Positions 21,909-35,528 of a DNA stretch of 64,000 nt are shown one piece after another. This stretch comes from Apus apus (lineage: Eukaryota > Chordata > Aves > Apodiformes > Apodidae). Every line of letters begins with the position of its first letter. Position 1 is the first letter of the stretch. The notes below the pieces were generated by a model that was not told the origin of the DNA, made no database searches, and saw only the letters and a program-made list of their open reading frames with translations. The stretch lies in contig NC_067283.1 of the NCBI RefSeq assembly GCF_020740795.1, positions 5,173,659-5,237,658 of the forward strand. Direction: 5' to 3'. The position numbers were made by a program, and so were the translations under genes.

Positions 21909-23820
21909 TCCTTGAGTAGAACTTCCTATAGTAAATATTGGCTGGCAGGGGTTGAGGAATGGTGAGGAGATGAGGCCATGTACCACCTCTCATTTTAAAA
22001 CAACTCTCTAGGGGCTTTCCACCTGCGTTTTGACAGCCCTGACGTGTTAACTTGGGCACTTTTTTTTTGCCGATTGCAATTAGAAAGTTAAAAAATGCAG
22101 GAGTCCTACACTAGTACAATATTCAGCAGGGCACTTGAACCATGGTTCCCGTTTAAATCTAGTGACTAATGCTGTTTTTATCATTATAGGTATCTGCAAA
22201 TCTGCTCTTATAAGGAGGAAAGGCTCCATCCAAGCTATCACATTTTAGCATGCCTGTGAAAGGTTGCATGTAGGACACTTAAGATGGCCTGTGTTCAAAT
22301 CCTCTTATGGTTCGTGCCAGTGTAGGATTTAGAGATCTCTTCCCTTTTCACAGTCAGTCTTTGTGTCCTGGTATCAACCCTTTGCACTCTTCAGTCTTTT
22401 TTTGAGGCTTGTCCATACTTCTCTGCCTCAGTTGTGTTCCTAACTGTATTGTCATGATGCAGTAATTGAGATTGCTAGTGTTTGAGTGATTGCCAATTAC
22501 AGCTAAAAGGTTAGGTTCAGAAAGATGCTGTGGAGACTTGGCATGTAATTTTAGATAAGTACTTCTAATTGCATATTTTAAATCTCTGGCTGACTCGTTC
22601 CACACAATGATTTTTCTTGTTATGGGTAGGACTGCAATGAATTGCTGTTGTCAGCTCCCTTAAGCTTCCAATTTTGTGGCCAGATCTAGTGCTGGTCCCT
22701 CTGGAGGCTTGTGTCTGTAGTGAAGGCAGATGTTTGTCTTGACATCATGTGTCAAATACTGTTCATTAATGTCAGGGATGAAGACAGGAATTTGAAGTCT
22801 TCCCATACCTGCTGTCAGTAAACAGACTTCTCATGACTTGTCTTGTAGCATTTTATAGATGACAACACAGGCATTAATGGCTCCAACTGATGAACTTGGA
22901 CATGGCCTATAAAAATTAACTGCTTTAATAGTGAGATATTAGGCCAGGAGGCTGTGCAAAAATGGAGAGATTGACCTGACAATTAACTGTTCTCCAACCA
23001 AAGCCCACCAGTCCCTTCTCAGAAGTCATGTTTCAGGCTGCACAATACTGAAGATTTTATTCTAATTGTTTCATACAGATTCTTTAGGAGGGTAAGGCCT
23101 TCCCTTTCAGCCTTGGATGTGGTAGTTGGTGGGTGATTCTCCTTTTCTATGTACTCCAGAGAGCAGATGCATAGCCTAATCTTTGAAATAAGCCTTTGTG
23201 CTGTGCCTTTAGTTGTGCTCCCAAAGTTTGTAGACCCTCTAGGTAACTTGTGCATGATTTGAAGAGCATAGGTAAGTGATTAGTGCCTGAGAGTTCAGAG
23301 GAAAGAGGAAGAATCAGGCTCTGAGTGATTTTGGGATAATTGCTCCCTAAACAAGTTCTTGCCTGGACCTGTGGCAGTTGAGCTTTACTTACCAGATTTA
23401 AGCTGATCTCTTAATCATTTTTGAAAGCTCTTTAAAAGTGCAACTATAGGTATTCTTGAAGTTTAAATCATGCAGAAATGGAGGAGGGAAGAAGATGGTT
23501 CTGAGCTGTAGTAGCTTCATGGGGCACTGGTTGCCAAGGTAGACACACGAAAAATTTTTTTCCTGGGTCTGTTCTAAATTTGTAAGCTTATAGGATGTCA
23601 GTTCCCAGTGTGAGAGCTGAAATGATGCAAGTTCCTGAATTTCCTGCTGATTTCCCTACTCTGTCCCCTAAGCTTCCCTACTTTTTATCATCTCCATATT
23701 TGCTTCAAAGGAAATATTCTCAACCATTTCAGACTTGTAGTCTCGCTTCATGGCAGTTTCCTTGATCAGTTTTATTACCTTTTTGAGCAACTACTTCTTA
23801 TTGCAAGATCATTCTTTTCT

Positions 23821-23880
23821 TCAAAAAAAAAAACGCAAACAAAAACCACCACAAAAAAAACCCCCACACCCAAACCCCAA
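23821..23880 (+). repeat. A/C-rich low-complexity run
   Basis: A11 followed by CAAAC, CCACCAC, A8 and CCCCCACACCC units; simple-sequence DNA without a recognised retroposon body. Confidence 0.85.
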
Positions 23881-25199
23881 AATCAAAGTCCTTTAGATAA
23901 CAGTGGTTTTAAGAAGCAAGTGCAAAGATAAATGCGATTAGTTTATACTGGGCTAAATTATCTCTTTTCTTTGCCTTATTCTCTCCCCTGATACAGTTAA
24001 AAGCATCAACTTGGGCTTTTATTAGATCGATTATCCTTCTGCTGTGCTGAAGGTGTCTGAGCACAGTAGTCAGCTTAGGGTAAACTTTTATGTATTGCCC
24101 AGGGACAGGGAATCTGGGAGCACCTCCTGGCCTGTGGAGATGCCATGCTTCAGGTGATTAAGTGGTATGATTCATTAAGGGTATTGATCTTGATCCTTGT
24201 ATCTCAACGTATGCTTGAGTGCTGTGGGTGGTTAGGGATAACCTGCACACCTTTGCAGGTGCTATATGACATTCTAGCTTAATGCAATGGATTCATTTAT
24301 TGCTGCTATAGAGTATGGAAACGTAAGAAGGACCAAATATGTTGCTACGGGAGCAAACCAGGTCGAGGCAGTTCAGCTCTTCATCAGGAGTGATAATTGC
24401 TGTTAAGAATGTAGAGTGGCAGGAGTAATGCAATTCAGAGATGTGGCTTTTTCTAGCCCAGCTATTGAATTAGGTGATGTTAGTCAGGAATTTATTTAAG
24501 TGCTTGATTTTTATCTTTTTCCCTGTATGTTCTTGAATGCTCGCAGATTTTTCCTAGAAGGAAAAAAATGTACAATGTAGTTTATAGTGGTTCTTGCTCA
24601 CCAGTGTAACTGGAAGTGGAATGTGTGGAGAGGTTGTCAAATGCAGCATTGTCTACAGTTGGTCTTGGACTTGGTTGTTTGTTATTGAAGTTCCACTTCT
24701 TACTTGTCTTGCAACCCACAGTAGTTAAACTTATGCAGCATTTTGGTGTGTCCTTGAAAACATTCCACTCTTGTGGTGTACTTCATTTTTGGACACTGTT
24801 CCCTGTCTTCTTTTGCTCTTGCCTCTCCTGTGCTCTGTGGGATGCTGCTTGTGTTGCTACTGTTGCCAATCCTTGAAACCATGGTAGAACATCTGCCTCA
24901 AGATAACCATGCTTCAAGCTTTGATCTTACATGTTTCCTTGTTTTAAAGAATTATTTATAAATGACCTTAAATCTCTCCTCTGTCCAGCAAACTTTGTTT
25001 TCATGCAATTAAAACTGATTTAGCTTTATTTCATCTAGGTGGGTTTTTTTTCCTCCGTGCTTTGAGTGTAGTGGATGGTATGGGTTGTTCACTGGGCAGT
25101 TAGTAGGGAAGTTGAAAAACAAAGTAGAACATAAGCTATGGGATATTTTGCATTGGGCTTTGCCAGCTGGGGAGAACTTCTGTGTTCAGTTCCTAGGTG

Positions 25200-25433
25200 A
25201 TTCAGCAGGAGACAAGTTCAGGAAAGAGCACGTGGTGTTGCTGCTTCTAGGAAGATACTCCAAACTCTTCCTAGTCCAGAGACTAGACCATCCCTGGATG
25301 TATTTAAGGGTCATTTGGATATGGTGTTGCTGGATATGGTTTAGGGGAGAACTTTGTAGGGTAGGCATGATGGTTGGACTTGGTGATCCCAAGCAGCATT
25401 TCCAACCTGAGTAGTTGTATGATTCTATGACTG
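25200..25433 (+). mobile_element. CR1 LINE 3' end, plus strand
   Basis: The tail from about 25288 is typical avian CR1 3' sequence: CATCCCTGGATGTATTTAAG, GATATGGTGTTGCTGGATAT, GGTTGGACTTGGTGATCCCA, then TTCCAACCTGAGTAG and the terminal octamer ATTCTATG near 25420. The 5' boundary is vague because the part before 25288 is more diverged. It is a short, 5'-truncated, non-coding copy in intron 2. Confidence 0.85.
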
Positions 25434-28154
25434 ATGGAGCTGTGTCTGATAGGTCTGCATATAAGAGGACTGAAGTGAAGGTACTACTCGTCCACTGCTG
25501 TGATCAGAGGGCAGTTACGGAAGCTGAGGAACCAAGTGTAACTGCAATAAAAAGAAATGTCCTTTTGAATTTCATGGAATTAACCTGGGGAGCTTGCTGC
25601 CAATAATATGGAGATCAAACATTGCGTGAGATTAAATAAATCAACCTATACTTGAGAAGGTTAAATTAGATAGGATTTAAAAAAAGGATTATGAACTCCC
25701 CTGGTTTAAAGCATAAGCCAACTGTTAACTGCCCAGGCTTAGTCAGAAGTCCTCCCTCTGGGCAGATAATTGTGTAACTGCTTGTTACAGGGTTTTACAC
25801 CTTCTTTTGAAGACTTGGACAGGATATTGAACTGGCTTTGATCTGACAGAGCAGTTCCTACAAGTGAATTACCCAGTCTATAAGGTTGTTGGGAACAAAG
25901 CAGCAGACTGCTGTAGATATAGTACAGGTGTGTCATCCATGCCTGTCATCTTATGGGAATTTCCATTATAATTAAATTTCCAGTCCTGTGGATCTTTATG
26001 CTTGCTCCAGGGGAAGAAGTCCCCAAGTATCAGTGCCAGAGAGTCTCATATATAATGGGTGCCTTCTGCATGGTTACTTGATATGTCATGTTATGTGTTT
26101 CTTGCGTGATGGGATTTGAGCTTTACAAAAGACTTTAATCTATGGTGGTTGCAACTTCATTGTATTGCTTTTCAAAGCAGCAACAACAGAAATCTTAATT
26201 ACTGTGCTGGTCACAGAGTTTTTTTTAAAGTTCCATATGAACATGAGGATTACTGCTGGGTGAAATACTGAATGTAGGATGTCTCCCTTCACTTGGACTG
26301 GATGAGCATGGGAAGGTGGATGTAAATAACTTCAGAGAGTTTCCAGTTGACTGCATGGACTCACCACAAATTTTAAATGTTGAGCTGTAAGCGCTGGTTA
26401 TTGAGCTGAACAACCACAAGGGTCAGCAATATGTTAATTGGCAAAGTGGGTAAAGTTGGCTTCATTTTTATCTGTGAGATGAGTCAGTCGCTTGCCTATT
26501 TGCTTCATGGCTGAAACCAAGATTAAATGGGTGTGTATTAATTGTTCTACCATAACAGTTTAAATATCTTCTTCCTTCAGTACATTGTCACTAATACTGC
26601 AGGGCCTTGACAGGGAGAGCAACCACTGAGTGATGCCTAAAAACAGCCATTGAAATGGGCAGCTGCTGAATGATTTGCCATGGGGGTTGTTTGTGCCCAT
26701 CACCTAAAATGAATTTGTGGAGGAAAACTTCTTAGCCCTTTCAGAATAATTTCTTTTCCACTGTTGCTCTCTGGATGGGCTAATCTAAACCCTTTTAAAC
26801 TGTGCCAGTCTTATCTCCTGTAGCCACATCTTGAGGTAAGGATCTGAACTGGATCATCAGACCATGGAAAATGGATGATCATCTCTGATTTTGAGCTCTG
26901 TGCTCTTTCCTCATCTCCTTCCAGAAAAGCTTCTCATGTTGATTGTGGTAAGGGAACATGGAATTTTTTTATGTGAAGTTTGAAAAAGGGAATTAATATT
27001 CTCAATTTGACAGCCATTTAGTTAAACCATTAGAATTTCACTTCGAGCAAAATTTGAACACTTATGACTGCCTGTAGAACCAGAGTTCTAAATCCTGCTT
27101 TGAAAGGATGAAGAAGAGCTTTAATGCCTTGTGCCTGGAGATTTCAGCAAAGAGATTAAGTTCTTTGCCAGCCATAGTTGGAGCATTGGTCCTTCCTATT
27201 GAAGGGGGAGATCACATCTGACCTGCTTTGATTTTTATTTCCACTCCCCCCCCCAGGCATGCTTTCCCTCCCCAGTTCTCTCATGGTTGTGATTGCCTTC
27301 AGACAGGGTAGCCAAGTTGACAGCCTTCTTCTGGATCCCTCTGCAGTTGCAGGTAACCACAGAAGGTTGCTGCTGCTGTTGGATCTCTTTGAGTTCCATG
27401 TCAACATGTAGGAAGTGCAAGTAAATAATTATTTTAATCCTTGTATTTGAAAGCAAGTGTCTTTGCTACATGCCTCAGGGACAGATAAACAGGAGAGTAC
27501 AAGGTGATGATGTGAACAGAAAATACCAGTAAGAAAGTTCAGCCTAGTAGCTTAAACTTACCTTCTTTGTGTCTTTGCTCCTGTTAATGCAAACTTCAGT
27601 TGTATGTCAGTGAGCAAATAAACCTACTTTCAAAATAGCAGATCTCCAGAAGTATGTCTGACTTGCATGAGACTAATAGGTTTCTTACAATTCTAAATTA
27701 TACTTCACAGCAGTTTTATTAGTATTTCACAGGCCTTGAAATGCTTCTTTTATTGCCCACAGAAGTGCTGAAAACATTCATTAGAACCCTTAATGGAAGA
27801 CACAGAGGCCTTTATAGCTTATCCCAGTCTTTTTGCTTTTGGTATTTGACAGTACAGATATTTTTAATATCTAGCCTGGGGTGAGTATGTAACCAGTCTC
27901 CAAACCATTGCTTGTGTCTAGACATGTGTTTGTCAGTAATTCATTCTCCATAGCTGAGCAGAAGGCAGTGTAATTTATGGATCCTGAAATGGGGAATTGG
28001 CGGCAAGGTTGAGCCTCATAACTGAAGCCATCAAGCGTGGGGGTGTCTGTACACCAGCAACTGGATGGAAGGGCTGATCTGTGGCTGGTTTGAGGAGCTT
28101 GTACTAAGTGACCCAGGAATGTTGGCAGAGCAGGAGTAAAGCAATTTTTCCTAG

Positions 28155-28210
28155 CTTGTATATACAAGTTTCTGACTTGTATATAAAATTTTCTAACTTG
28201 TATATAAAAG
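28155..28210 (+). repeat. 21-bp tandem repeat, about 2.7 copies
   Basis: CTTGTATATA recurs at 28155, 28176 and 28197, exactly 21 bp apart, with a shared AAATTTTCTGAC-like remainder. The first copy forms a perfect 14-bp palindrome, CTTGTATATACAAG, at 28155-28168. Confidence 0.9.
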
Positions 28211-31200
28211 CCCAGGTACTTTGTGGTGTTTAGCACTGTCATCATTACAAAGGTGTAGAATTTGCTGAGATTTTTATTAGGAGTCTTCCAATATAGTTTT
28301 GATGCTAGTGGAAGTGAAGGGAGCACAGTTGTAACTTGGTTAGTTCTTTTTGTGTAATTTGTGGATAGCAGTCTTGTTAGGGAGGAGGTGGGAAGAAGAA
28401 ATCTTTGCTTTGACTGTTGTGTTTGGAGAGCAGCAAACTCTTTGAAAAACTGGAAATGGTATTGAAGCTGCACTTACTATACACAGGGAAAGACTATTGT
28501 TGCATTTTAATCCCCTCCTGCTCCCTCTTTCTCTAAGTATGCTTTTGAGCAGAGCTCCCTGGCGATGCTTGATTGGGATTCCTGCTGTAGCTACAGCTCT
28601 TCAGTCCTTGCATTTGTCCTGCTATAGCACACACTATTGCCTCTACAACAAAATTGGCTTGGTTTCAATTAAGGGAGGAAGCGTTTAAACCACAAAGCCC
28701 ACTGTGATTTGCCACAATCGCTTAAAACAATTGTATGAGTTGAGCCTCCAGGATGTTGGTCTCCTCTGTGGGGGTGAAGAGGAGCAAAGCTTTGACGTAG
28801 CTGGTGAGAGATTAGCCTAGAAAACTACTGAAAATGGGGTGGGGATCTGTGGGTGAGACTCAATGTCCCCTGACTGCTGCTCTTATTGATAATAATGTAA
28901 TAACACTGGAAATCATAGCTTCTGATGCAAATAATTGGAGCTGAGCTACAGTGTGTGAGAAATCGTTTAATCTGCCTGTGTTACACATCCACTGGTTGAC
29001 AGAGGTGCTTAATTGCACAGATCATGTCTGTGACTTTTTTTTTTCCCTCTCTTTGCACACCAGAGCATATGACAGACTTGAGCTTTTTTTTTAAAAAAAA
29101 AAAAAAGAAACAAACTTGTTCTTCCCAGCCCAGGGAGCAGACTGGTAATAAAGGAAGAGGAAGTTCTTGGAAAATAATGAAATAGTAACTAAGCATCATG
29201 GAATGCTTGCAAAATGCTGTAGTGCAGAGCTGCTCCAATGGCAAAGATCTGATCCAGGTCTAGGCTCTTAAGTAAACGTGGTCCAGACTTTGTCTCACCA
29301 TCTCCTGAATTCCAGTGGGATACATGAATATATATAAAATATAAAATGTTTGTATATATTTCTTGTACTACTCTCTTCATCTCCCAGGGAGCTGGCTCAA
29401 AATATTTTGAGTGGTCTAGCTAGGAAAAGATAAAAACAGCTCCCCTAGGTCATTTCTGCAAAGGGTATATTTTAGATAGGGCTGGTTGATATGATTATTA
29501 GCTAGTCAGCATCCTGCTTGCTTCTTCCTGTGTATGTGTGGTTTCTTTAAGTGTCAATCTGGGCACCTGAATTTGCTTACACGTTTAAAAGAAAAAAAAA
29601 AGTAAAATTAATTTAAAGCCTTAGGCTGAATGCTAATCGTGGGCTTAATGGCTGAGACAATGTCAGGTTTATGGATCCTTTAACTAGAGGCTCAGTCCAG
29701 TGCTCTGAACAAGTACAGAAACATCCAAGGGTAATTAAATGAGTTCAAAACTCTAAGCTTAGTGAGTTTTGGAAAGGTGGTGTGACTCAAGTGCTGCTCT
29801 TTCACAGACAGCAGCCCAGCCAGGTTTTGTGCAAAGTGCATGCCAGGGCACAAACCAATCACTGAGGCTGAGCTGTGTTATCCAGGGCCCCAGTTCCCAT
29901 CCATCCCCTGGTAGAAATTTGGAGCAGGGGAGTAAAAAGACCATTTTTGTTGCCAGCTTTTATTGTTGAGGGTTTTTCTGCATTGCAAAGAAACCTAATT
30001 AGAAGGCATTAGAAAACTCCAGAGGTGCTGATTTATTTCCTTTTTGAAAAATAGTTTGACACAAGTGTTTGAAAGGAAGGGATCTGGAGCTGTCAGAGTA
30101 AGCAGAGGATATTGTTTCAGGCTGTATTTATTTTCACAGAGTAGTTTTTAGTCAAGGAGTGTGCTACACCAAGACAAATAGCCTAGTCCCTACTTTTCAA
30201 ATATCCTTTCCTGTTTAGAAGGATTTTTCTTTAATCTGCTTGTTGGAGTTTTCCTGGAAAGTCAATGCCTCTTCTTGGGAAGCAGAAAGAGGAACCAATT
30301 GTGTTTGATTCCTCAAATGCACCTATTCCCTGAAAAGCAGTATTAAAGTGGATAAATCAACATTAGCATGTTTCTTTGTCACTGTGATTGCCAGCTAAAG
30401 GCTTGCCAAGAGGGAAGCAGTGTGCCTTTACTCTATGCCCAGGCACAAGCAAAGCTTTGTACATGAGCAGGAGAATATGCTGCATCTTCGGGGCATTCTA
30501 GACATGGCCAAGCCCCTAAACCTTCTTGGAGCCTTCTCTTGTACTTCATTGTACTGGGGAGGAAAGGATCAGGGTGTGAAGGATCTTCTCTTGTGTGCTT
30601 GGGGTTATGGGGCTCAGCTGAGTCAGTGGATGGGGAGGGGGCTGACAGTGAGCAGTGAGTAAACCCTTGTAAAGTAAGTGGCATCCATATGTTCAGTGAA
30701 TGATTTTCTTAGTTGAGAGCAGAAGTTCAGGATGCCAAGGGTGGAGTAGGAGTGTCTGACATGGGTTGATGTTGCAGGGTTCAAATGGAAAGGTTTAGGG
30801 GCTTGGCTGCAGCTGCCAGCTTGGCAGAAGCACAAAGGCCCAGCTGGATGTAGTGCAGGGTGCCAGGCTTGGCTTAGTGGACAGCTTTTGTCTAAGGGTA
30901 AACTGGGAGGCTTTCTGTCCAAACTGGTGATTTGTGCTTGCATAATGAAAAATCAGTCCATGTTGTCTGTGGTGGTGTTCCCCCCATAACCTGGAAAACC
31001 TCAACACTTGACCTATAACCAAATCTAATATGAATCACAGTCAAGACTCAAACAACTTATCTGATCACTTTGCAAATTTACTTTGTAGTAACTAACCACT
31101 TTCTCATGACAAACTGGTTTCCCTTTTCTTCCACTATGAGAAAAGATATAGCTATGCTTTCTGCCTTCAATCTGCTTGAGCTAAGCCATCTGCTTTCCTG

Positions 31201-31673
31201 CTGGGAAGAAACATTAGGAATAAGAAGCCTTTTCTTCCCAGACGCAAATATTTCCCTTTCTCATCCAAATTATAGTCCTCAACTGATTAAGCATCTGTTG
31301 TATAAAGTCTCATTGAAAAGAGGAGTGTCATGAACTTCTTAGGTTACAAACTGGTGTGAATGTTGGTGTATACTATGTTGTAGATGCATGGAAGTGTTTT
31401 GATTGTGACCATTGTGTTGCCCTTGCCCCAACAGCTTTTTGGTCAACTTTGTTTCTTTTTCTAGACAAATAGGAAGAGCACCCTAAAATACTTTTTGGGC
31501 CTATTATGATTCAGGCTGAATGTTAAAGAATATGTCTGGATTTTCTGTGTTTAGCTTCTAGTTATCCTTTTTCTTTGCACTTTCTTCAAACGTGTTTCAA
31601 GGAAGATAATTTCTGTGTCTGAGAAACAATAATCACTGGGTCCAACTGCTAACGCTTTATTTTTTCTCTACAG

Positions 31674-31782
31674 AAAGAAATTCAAGCCATGAGTCAGTGC
31701 CATCACCCCAACATTGTATCTTACTACACTTCATTTGTGGTGAAAGATGAGCTTTGGCTGGTGATGAAGTTACTTAGTGGAG
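31674..31782 (+). CDS. OXSR1: OXSR1 coding exon 3 (residues 62-97; alpha-C helix and hinge)
   Basis: This exon encodes the rest of the alpha-C helix, with E63 (KEIQAM) as the partner of K46. It continues through beta strands 4 and 5 and the hinge: [13 protein letters not shown], then [16 protein letters not shown] with M92 in the gatekeeper position. HHPNIVSYY is the OXSR1 form; STK39 has SHPNVVTYY. The acceptor is TTTTTTCTCTACAG|AAA and the donor GAG|GTGAGT, leaving one base that completes Gly98. Frame is intact and the residues expected for an active kinase are all present. Confidence 0.97.
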
Positions 31783-33774
31783 GTGAGTGGTCCAATTTCT
31801 TTACCCTAAAAGGCAACATAAAAAGCTGTCTCCTTGTAACACCCTTTCCCTTGTTTTCCTCCTAAGCTTTCCACGTGAGAATTGAGACATTTGAATAATA
31901 ATATTTAACTTTAATCCATTCCACTCAGAAATAACTTCACATGCTATTTACATCAGTAGTGACACCTAATTACATGACTGTGCTAGCTTTTTTTCTCCCC
32001 CCTTATTGACAGTATTTCATAGAGTTCTATATGTATTTGCTGAATGACTCACTTGAGTATTTGAAAACTGGAGCATATGATTTCAGACATTGATAAGAGA
32101 AACTTCAGTGCAGACATAGTTGTTAAAACCATCCTAAACTTCCAGGAAGTAGCTCACTGTTGTCTTCTCAAATAATGGATCTGAAATGATGCTTCTCAGG
32201 TCATTGTTAATAAAAGTTTCTTTATCTTGCTCTGTAAGCCTAGGATAAGCTTGATTTTGAACTAGAGGGATGTGCAACTAACTCCACTGAGCTCAGGCGT
32301 TTCCACTAGCTTTATTGTGAGAATTGCAGCTGCTCTTGCAAGTCCCATTCCTTCACCTTTTTCTCACTTGCAGCTTGGAGGCCTGCATGGTGCTAATGGC
32401 TTGTTAGTAACCAGCTAATCTCCTGATATTTTAACTTATTTATGTATATGCTACACTTGTGAGAAATATTAAATCACCTCTATTTTGGGCAGAGCTACTC
32501 CTAGAATGTCAGTATGGCCTAGTATGGCCTTAAAAAGCAGGAGAAGATGAGTGTGGGTGCAGCTTGATTTGTGTAGTGTCATTGTTCAGGTCACCACCTA
32601 GTTAACAGAGAGCCAGGGAAACATACCTCTTTCTGGCTTTATTTGCTCAGAAACTGGAGAAACAGCTTTTTTCTCTTGTGAGAGAGAGAAAGTTTGAAAA
32701 CTTCTTATCAGTAATGCTTGTTTGATGTCATCATATTTTCCAGGATCCTTGTTTACGTTACAGTTGAGACAAGAAAGGGAATCAAGTTCTGGTTGATAAC
32801 ACAGAAGACTGTTACTAAATCTTAGGCCTGTATTCAGGGAGTCTTGATTTTCCTGGCACCCTAGTGAAAAGGAATTGAAATCTGAAAAAAATCCAACTGT
32901 TTTCTTGCATTTAGAAAAAAAATTCTTGACTTCCCTGTTCTTGGCTTAATAGTAAGGCCTGTAAAATGTGAGAAGATGATGTGGAAAAATCTGGCTAAAC
33001 CTGCTGGCTTTTACCACAAGAGCTCAACAATGACCATAGAACACATGTCTTTGAAGATCATCTGTAGAGAATTTTAGCAGTTCTCTTGGGGGCAATCAAA
33101 TTTTATGCCAACTTAAGTCAGTCTTAAAGGGTTTGTAATGTCTCATGTGCTCATGTGTCATTAAGCAATCCCCTCTCTTGGAGGGACACATAACAGGTCA
33201 TTAAAGATACAATTGCCCTTTTTGTGTCAAAGAATCCCCTACCAGCTTAGTGCAAGCCGTTTTGCTGTGTGTATAAAAGTGTGTCTTTGGGGAGTTGAAG
33301 AAATAACATGAAGAAATGACATTTCAGGGGTGCAGGAGTGGCAGCAGCAGTGTTCTGTGTATCTTTCAGGAGAGCACACAACCCCTTTGAAGAAAATGCA
33401 CAGCTGCATTAGTATTTTCACAGCAGTTTTCTGTCAGAACAAAGTCAGGATTGGACTTATAGTTTTAACTCCAAATATTGCTTCTGTTTGTGCTAATTTT
33501 TGTGTGGTTTGTTTTTTTGGTGTAAAACTGGAAAAAAAAAATCAGACTATCTTGTTATTATCAAGGTACCACAAATGTAAAAGCCAGACTGGAAAATGTC
33601 TAGGAAAATAATAATGGCTTCAGAACCAGCCACTTGGTGGTGTGAATGATGACCTGTTTATCATTTAATATTCACACTGAATGGGCTTTTACATTATCCA
33701 GACTGGTAATTGACCCTTCTGCAGCTTTGGCATTAAGTGGGGTACTTTCAGTGAAGTAGTGCTAAGACTTAAAA

Positions 33775-34430
33775 CCATAGAATCATAGAATGGTTTGGGT
33801 TGGAAGAGACTTTAAAGATCATTTAGTTCCAACCCCTCTGCATGGGCAGGGACACATCCCACTAGACCAGATTGCTCAAGGCCCCATCCAGCCTGCCCTT
33901 CAACACTGCCAGGGGTGGGACAGCCACAACCTCCCTGGGCAACCTGTTCCAGCATCTCACCACCCTCACAGGAAAGAACCCTTTCCTAATGTCCAACCTG
34001 AATCTCCCCTCTTTAAGCCTCAAACCATTGCCCCATGTCCTCCCACTACACACCAGTGTAAAAAGCCCTACCCTAGCTTTCTTGTAGGTCCCTTCAGATA
34101 TTGGAAAGTTGCTCTAAGGTCAGCACGGAGCCTCTTCTTCTCTAGGCTGAACAACCCCAACTTCCTCAGCCTGTCTTCATAGCAGAGCTGCTCCAGCCCT
34201 CTGATCATCTTTGTGGCCCTCCTCTGGACATGCACAAGGAGTTCTATGTCCTTCTTATGTTGGGGACTCCAGAACTGGACACAAGCCTCCAGGTGGGGTC
34301 TCACCAGAGCAGAGTAAAGGGGGAGAATCACTTCTTGACCCACTGGCCGTGCTGCTTTTGATGCAGGCCAGGACACAGTTGCTTTCTGGGCTTCATGTGC
34401 ACATTGACAGCTCATGTTAAGGACATCTCA
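33775..34430 (-). mobile_element. CR1 LINE 3' fragment, minus strand
   Basis: Read on the minus strand, the element encodes the end of CR1 reverse transcriptase and then the 3' tail, finishing in two ATTCTATG octamers at 33775-33795. Recognisable pieces are [50 protein letters not shown] and, after a frameshift near 34060, FRLDIRKGFF and VVRCWNRLPREVV. The first three match the thumb/connection segment of avian CR1. It is 5'-truncated and frameshifted, so inactive. It lies antisense to OXSR1 in intron 3. Confidence 0.93.
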
Positions 34431-35528
34431 GTGCTGCTTTACTCTGTTGCATATGTTGAAGACTCGAGTCATGCAATAAGTGTATTCTTTCCCCCATAGC
34501 ATTTCTATGAGCCAATGTTAAATTTTCTCACTTGAAATAAAACATTTGGGGATGGGAACAATTGCTAAAATAGACAAAAAGACTTTTAGAGAATGACTTG
34601 TCACTACTTTTTATGCAGGAAGGTACCTTGAAAGGTATTTTTCAGCTGTTTATACTGTTTTCATGGCTGTATTTTGGAGATCTCATTTTAGTTCTTGTAG
34701 GCAAATTCTACAGGATAATCTTGAGGATGGGTGAAGAAACTTGTGCATCAGAGCCTTCTGACTGAAGGGCTTTTTCATTGACTTTTAATGAGACTATTTC
34801 CCGTTGTTTTTAGGCTGAGTGATTTATGTAACAAGAGACACTGTAAAAACTGCTTCTCATTCCTTTCAGCTTACTACTTATCAGTAATAAACGGGTTGGT
34901 TTTGTAGTCATCTGTTGTCTGGTGGGACAAATAATTATTTGGGTTTCTCAACAGGAAAAACCTTTGTGCTGCTTTTATAAACCAGAAAGGAGGAGGAAAA
35001 AAATAACAGGGTGCAGGCTGACTTCTTTATTCTATCTAGCTATTCAGAGAGCATGGTCTGAGATTTGTACATCCCAATAAGTCTATGTCAAATCTGTTTT
35101 GATGTCCATTCTGTATCTTGTTTGTGGCTTTTGTACTTGAGTATCTCTTCTGGGTAAAAATTCAGGCTCTTAATGCTTCTCTTCCATTAATATCAGTGTA
35201 TGTTTGCATGTGTCTTCAGGCTGAAAATAGTTTTAATTTCAGCTTAAACTGACCTTATTACCTTGATAAACAACTGACAAGACAGACCAGTCTCTCATGC
35301 AAACCTGTTGTTCTAAGTACAATTTATTTTCTGGTTGTAGAAATTTTGTTGAAATCTTAACCTAGTCACATGTGCAAGTATTTTAGAAATGTCTCTGAGG
35401 GAAGATTCTCTAAATCCATGAGAGTATTGTTGGATGACAGTGCTGTGCTCCTCTGAGCAGCCCACCAGTGCCCTCAAAGGCAGTTTAATTTCCTTGCTGG
35501 CTTGTTGCTGAAACAGAACCTTTTGTTT

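Larger units (their letters stand above)
20796..31673 (+). other. OXSR1: OXSR1 intron 2 (10.9 kb)
   Basis: The intron runs from GTATGT to CTACAG. It contains the 294-bp perfect tandem duplication with tRNA-Val-like relics, a plus-strand CR1 3' fragment, an A/C-rich run at 23821-23880 and a 21-bp tandem repeat at 28155-28210. The remainder is unique AT-rich sequence with nothing I can assign. Confidence 0.9.

Noticed and set aside
27871..28473. A 200-codon minus-strand open frame in intron 2
   Set aside because: The length is helped by the 21-bp repeat, which keeps the frame (a YIQVRK-like unit repeats). The remainder is low in complexity of codon choice, has no splice context and matches nothing I know.
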